A stretch of 64,000 bases of DNA from Parvibaculum sp041688015 (GTDB taxonomy: Bacteria; Pseudomonadota; Alphaproteobacteria; Parvibaculales; Parvibaculaceae). The notes beneath the pieces were generated by a model. It saw only the letters and a program-made list of their open reading frames with translations. It had not been told where the DNA came from and made no database searches. A program made the position numbers and the translations under genes. Positions 62,055 to 64,000 of the stretch are shown piece by piece (position 1 is the stretch's first letter; each line of letters opens with the position of its first letter). Where the stretch lies: contig JBDNIY010000017.1 of the NCBI GenBank assembly GCA_041688015.1, positions 1 through 64,000 on the forward strand, read 5' to 3'.

Positions 62055-62178
62055 ATCTCAGTCCCAGTCCCAGATGCGTTGAAATGCAGTCCTGGCTGGC
62101 TACTGCGTCGGCGCGTGAAGCGCTCTGCGAGATGGCTGGCTTGGTTGCTCGTTGAAGAGTTGTCGTCAGGCTTTACGT

Positions 62179-62364
62179 CTATTTCGTAAGGATCAGCTTT
62201 TTGCTGGCCGTAATGCAGAGCCGATAGCGCTCTGCCCCATGTTCGATGATGATCTCGCGCCGTCCTGCGAACAGGCTTTGACTTGTCACCACCGCTTGAT
62301 CACTGGCCATCGGATCACTGGCCGCCGATCCCTTGGTTTCGGCCACCCGTGCATCACATGTCAT
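62179..62364 (-). CDS. hemP: Hemin uptake protein HemP
   Basis: A small protein of about 61 residues commonly found first in heme-uptake operons and needed for their full expression in some rhizobia. The C-terminus carries SQSLFAGRREIIIEHGAERYRL and the diagnostic KKLILTK end. I start at the ATG at 62364, with AAAGGA upstream; the open frame reaches a TTG at 62412 with no ribosome site. hmuR follows after about 120 bases. Confidence 0.9.
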   Translation of the reverse strand: MTCDARVAETKGSAASDPMASDQAVVTSQSLFAGRREIIIEHGAERYRLCITASKKLILTK

Positions 62365-62413
62365 CCACAATACGTCCTTTGCATTAAACGCCCTCGATTG
62401 CCATTTTAACAAT

Positions 62414-62432
62414 AAGAATGACTCTCATTAGC
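62414..62432 (-). promoter_or_regulatory. Fur-like box and promoter of the hemP-hmu operon
   Basis: The minus strand reads GCTAATGAGAGTCATTCTT, which matches the classical 19-base Fur consensus at 15 positions and has the AATGA/TCATT inverted arms. A TTGTCA lies upstream with CTAATG 17 bases further on, so the box would cover a -10 region. It is about 50 bases upstream of hemP. Iron-dependent repression of the whole locus is the natural inference. A RirA or Irr site is less like this sequence. Confidence 0.65.
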
Positions 62433-62602
62433 ACTAATTCAATGGCCTTGACAAGGGCAAATCTACGCCGTCGCCTAAACGCCTGTGACCTCAGCCTAAC
62501 GAGGCGGCGCCAGCTCCACCTAAGCCGTTTGGGCGGATTGTCAGACTGGCTTGTTTCGACTAGGTTGCGGCTTGTCGGGAGGCACATTCCGCCCCCGACC
62601 CG

Positions 62603-62679
<77 letters not shown>

Positions 62680-62714
62680 ATTTTTCATGAAAATGAGCCT
62701 CGACGCGGCTAGCC

Positions 62715-63143
62715 TTGGGGCCTGCGCGGTGGCAAGGTTTGGCTTGTCACAGATCAGGGAGTGGGCAGATAGCAACCAATGAAGAGATCATACGCGCGTT
62801 CATAGCGGCTTGGCCGCGGCTTGACGGGGACGAACTCGTCACATTCTTCACGCCAGATGGCGTCTATCACAATATGCCGATCGGGCCGATTGCGGGCGAA
62901 GCCAACCTCAAAGAATTCATCGGTGCCTTTCTGGCCGACTGGACAGAGACCAACTGGGACGTGCTGAACCTTGTGTCCAAGGGCGACATCGTGATGGCCG
63001 AACGGGTGGACCACATCAAGGTCGGTGAGATCATGGTTGACCTGCCATGCTGCGGCGTCTTTGAGATGCGGGACGGCAAGATAAAGGTCTGGCGAGACTA
63101 TTTTGACATGGCGACTTATACCGCCCAACTGAAACCAAAATAG
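62715..63143 (+). CDS. SnoaL-like / limonene-1,2-epoxide-hydrolase family protein
   Basis: A small alpha+beta-barrel protein whose family-like part, about 124 residues, begins at TNEEIIRAFIAAWPRLDGDELVTFFTPDGVYHN. It continues with GEANLKEFIGAFL and MRDGKIKVWRDYFDMATYT. The pattern is the limonene-epoxide-hydrolase branch of the NTF2 superfamily; the substrate is unknown. The start is a problem: the natural position, with GGGAG seven bases upstream, is an ATA at 62769. The nearest standard starts are TTGs at 62739 and 62715, giving an unconserved N-terminus and no ribosome site. Confidence 0.75.
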   Translation: MGPARWQGLACHRSGSGQIATNEEIIRAFIAAWPRLDGDELVTFFTPDGVYHNMPIGPIAGEANLKEFIGAFLADWTETNWDVLNLVSKGDIVMAERVDHIKVGEIMVDLPCCGVFEMRDGKIKVWRDYFDMATYTAQLKPK

Positions 63144-63471
63144 GCTTTCGCCGCAGCCAGAATTTTTGCGCGAGCGCTCTTTGTAAAGACCGCTCCTGCG
63201 CCACATTTTCCGACTTCATGGCTGATAGACAGCGCACGGCAGGTATCGCTGCGCCGCCTTGTACGGGCGTTGATGCCTGTCTTGAAAGGCGCGCCGGGTC
63301 CAATGTGGCGTTGCAATTAAGTCACAGCCAGTGGCCGTCATATCGTTGTCATAGAACTTCAGTCGAACCGTCATTTAGCTCTGTTACTTCGCTCCCTAGG
63401 GGGGCGCTCGTGGGTACGGCTCGCGGCTCGCAATCCTGTACAGGAACAACAGACAAAGATGGAGACGTCGC
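63144..63471 (+). promoter_or_regulatory. Leader of the porin gene, including a Pho-box-like array at 63335-63374
   Basis: Seven-base units spaced exactly 11 bases apart run through this spacer: CCGTCAT (63335), TTGTCAT (63346), a poor CTTCAGT (63357) and CCGTCAT (63368). The PhoB consensus is CTGTCAT-N4-CTGTCAT, so the first two units form a near-consensus Pho box and the fourth extends it in phase. The array ends about 97 bases before the porin ATG. Earlier in the spacer, 63172-63195 holds an imperfect hairpin (GAGCGCTCTTT with AAAGACCGCTC). Control by PhoB under phosphate limitation is inferred. Confidence 0.65.
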
Positions 63472-64000
63472 ATGACGTTGAGAAAATTTCTGCTCGCGAG
63501 CACCACGCTTGGTGCCGCAGCGATGCTCGCAGGGCCGGCATTTGCTGGCTCGGCAGCGGCCACACAAAATGAGATCGACACGCTGAAGACGCAGATGGAA
63601 ATGCTGCAGCAGAAGCTGAACGATCTTCAGATCCAGACAGCCAGCGACATCAAGACGCTGAAGACTTCAGCCCCGGAGTCTGACGCTCATGTCACACTGA
63701 AGGGGCATCCTGCTATCGTCGCTAACGACGGCAGTTTTTCTGCCGAGTTCACGGGGCGGGCGCATTTCGATGTTGCTTCCGCCAGCACGGACAAAGGTTT
63801 GGATAAGTACAACAACGGCGCGAACTTCCGCCGGGCTGAATTCGGCGTTTATGGCAATATCCTGAAGGACTGGAAATATGGCGTTGCCTTCCAGTTCGGC
63901 GGCAGCGGGTCGGAAGGTTCGGGCACGCTCAAGGAAGCCTTTGTGTCTTACAACGGCTTCAAGGACTTGAGCCTGCAGATCGGTGCGCTCATCATTCCCC
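63472..64000 (+). CDS. Phosphate-selective porin (OprO/OprP family), N-terminal part, runs off the window
   Basis: An open frame from an ATG with GGAG eight bases upstream continues to the window edge, giving about 176 residues. It has a signal peptide (MTLRKFLL...AGPAFA, about 25 residues) and a short coiled-coil-like segment (IDTLKTQMEMLQQKLNDL). Next comes a barrel start with FTGRAHFDVAS, NFRRAEFGVYGNILKDWKYG and AFVSYNGFKDLSLQIG. This order matches OprO/OprP-type porins, which pass phosphate or polyphosphate across the outer membrane. The Pho-box-like array upstream supports the assignment. The C-terminal barrel is outside the window. Confidence 0.88.
   Translation, partial: MTLRKFLLASTTLGAAAMLAGPAFAGSAAATQNEIDTLKTQMEMLQQKLNDLQIQTASDIKTLKTSAPESDAHVTLKGHPAIVANDGSFSAEFTGRAHFDVASASTDKGLDKYNNGANFRRAEFGVYGNILKDWKYGVAFQFGGSGSEGSGTLKEAFVSYNGFKDLSLQIGALIIP

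Overview
The window is a stretch of alphaproteobacterial chromosome, most likely from the Hyphomicrobiales (rhizobial order). The support is gene content and order: a FYDLN-acid protein, aroA-cmk-rpsA, sppA, ihfB, lapA, the trpFBA-accD-folC block, trxA, alphaproteobacterial addAB, a DivL-like kinase with a tyrosine H-box, ahcY, a nitrogen-type PTS (HPr and Man-type EIIA) with a truncated HprK, the ChvG/ChvI two-component system and pckA. The DNA is GC-rich and uses GTG and TTG starts freely. I cannot name a genus from sequence alone.

Layout. 1-230: end of an IS5-like element cut by the window edge. 530-605: tRNA-Ala. 0.7-15.5 kb (mostly + strand): core biosynthesis and translation (aroA, cmk, rpsA, sppA, ihfB, lapA, pyrF, trpF, trpB, trpA, accD, folC), then a wax-ester-synthase-like acyltransferase and trxA on the - strand. 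15.7-24.6 kb (- strand): addA, addB, a MurU-like nucleotidyltransferase, an AmgK-like sugar kinase and tsaE. 24.6-36.2 kb: an accessory block with several families of palindromic intergenic repeats. It holds an acetyltransferase, a PAS_5 protein, a ferredoxin reductase/ferredoxin pair, an IorAB-type molybdenum hydroxylase, YceI, pirin, a MATE exporter and a short segment bounded by inverted repeats. I infer that this block separates tsaE from divL, which I recall as near neighbours in rhizobia. 36.2-49.2 kb: divL, ahcY, a damaged HigBA toxin-antitoxin pair, HPr, EIIA, hprK, chvG, chvI, an M20 peptidase and pckA. 49.3-55.2 kb: polA, a stand-alone ABC ATPase, a second PAS_5 protein and a broken metallo-hydrolase gene. 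55.2-62.4 kb (- strand): a complete heme-uptake locus (hemP, hmuR, tonB, hmuS, hmuT, hmuU, hmuV) behind a Fur-like box. 62.6-64 kb: tRNA-Arg, a SnoaL/epoxide-hydrolase-like gene and the start of a phosphate-selective porin preceded by a Pho-box-like array.

How the genes work together. The trp genes make tryptophan from phosphoribosylanthranilate, and aroA feeds the same aromatic pathway. AmgK and MurU would return MurNAc to UDP-MurNAc during wall recycling. HPr, EIIA, HprK, ChvGI and PckA form the rhizobial cluster that links nutrient and envelope signals to gluconeogenesis. The hmu genes import heme and release its iron.

Damage. Three genes (divL, hmuT and the metallo-hydrolase) are split by an apparent single-base frameshift, and the HigB-like toxin has an in-frame stop codon at a probable Trp position. 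Either several genes are decaying or the assembly carries indel errors. I see no CRISPR array, prophage or clearly new multigene system. The most unusual items are the inverted-repeat-bounded segment with a PD-(D/E)XK-like gene at 35.6-36.2 kb, the broken toxin-antitoxin pair, and the strong candidate Pho and Fur control sites.
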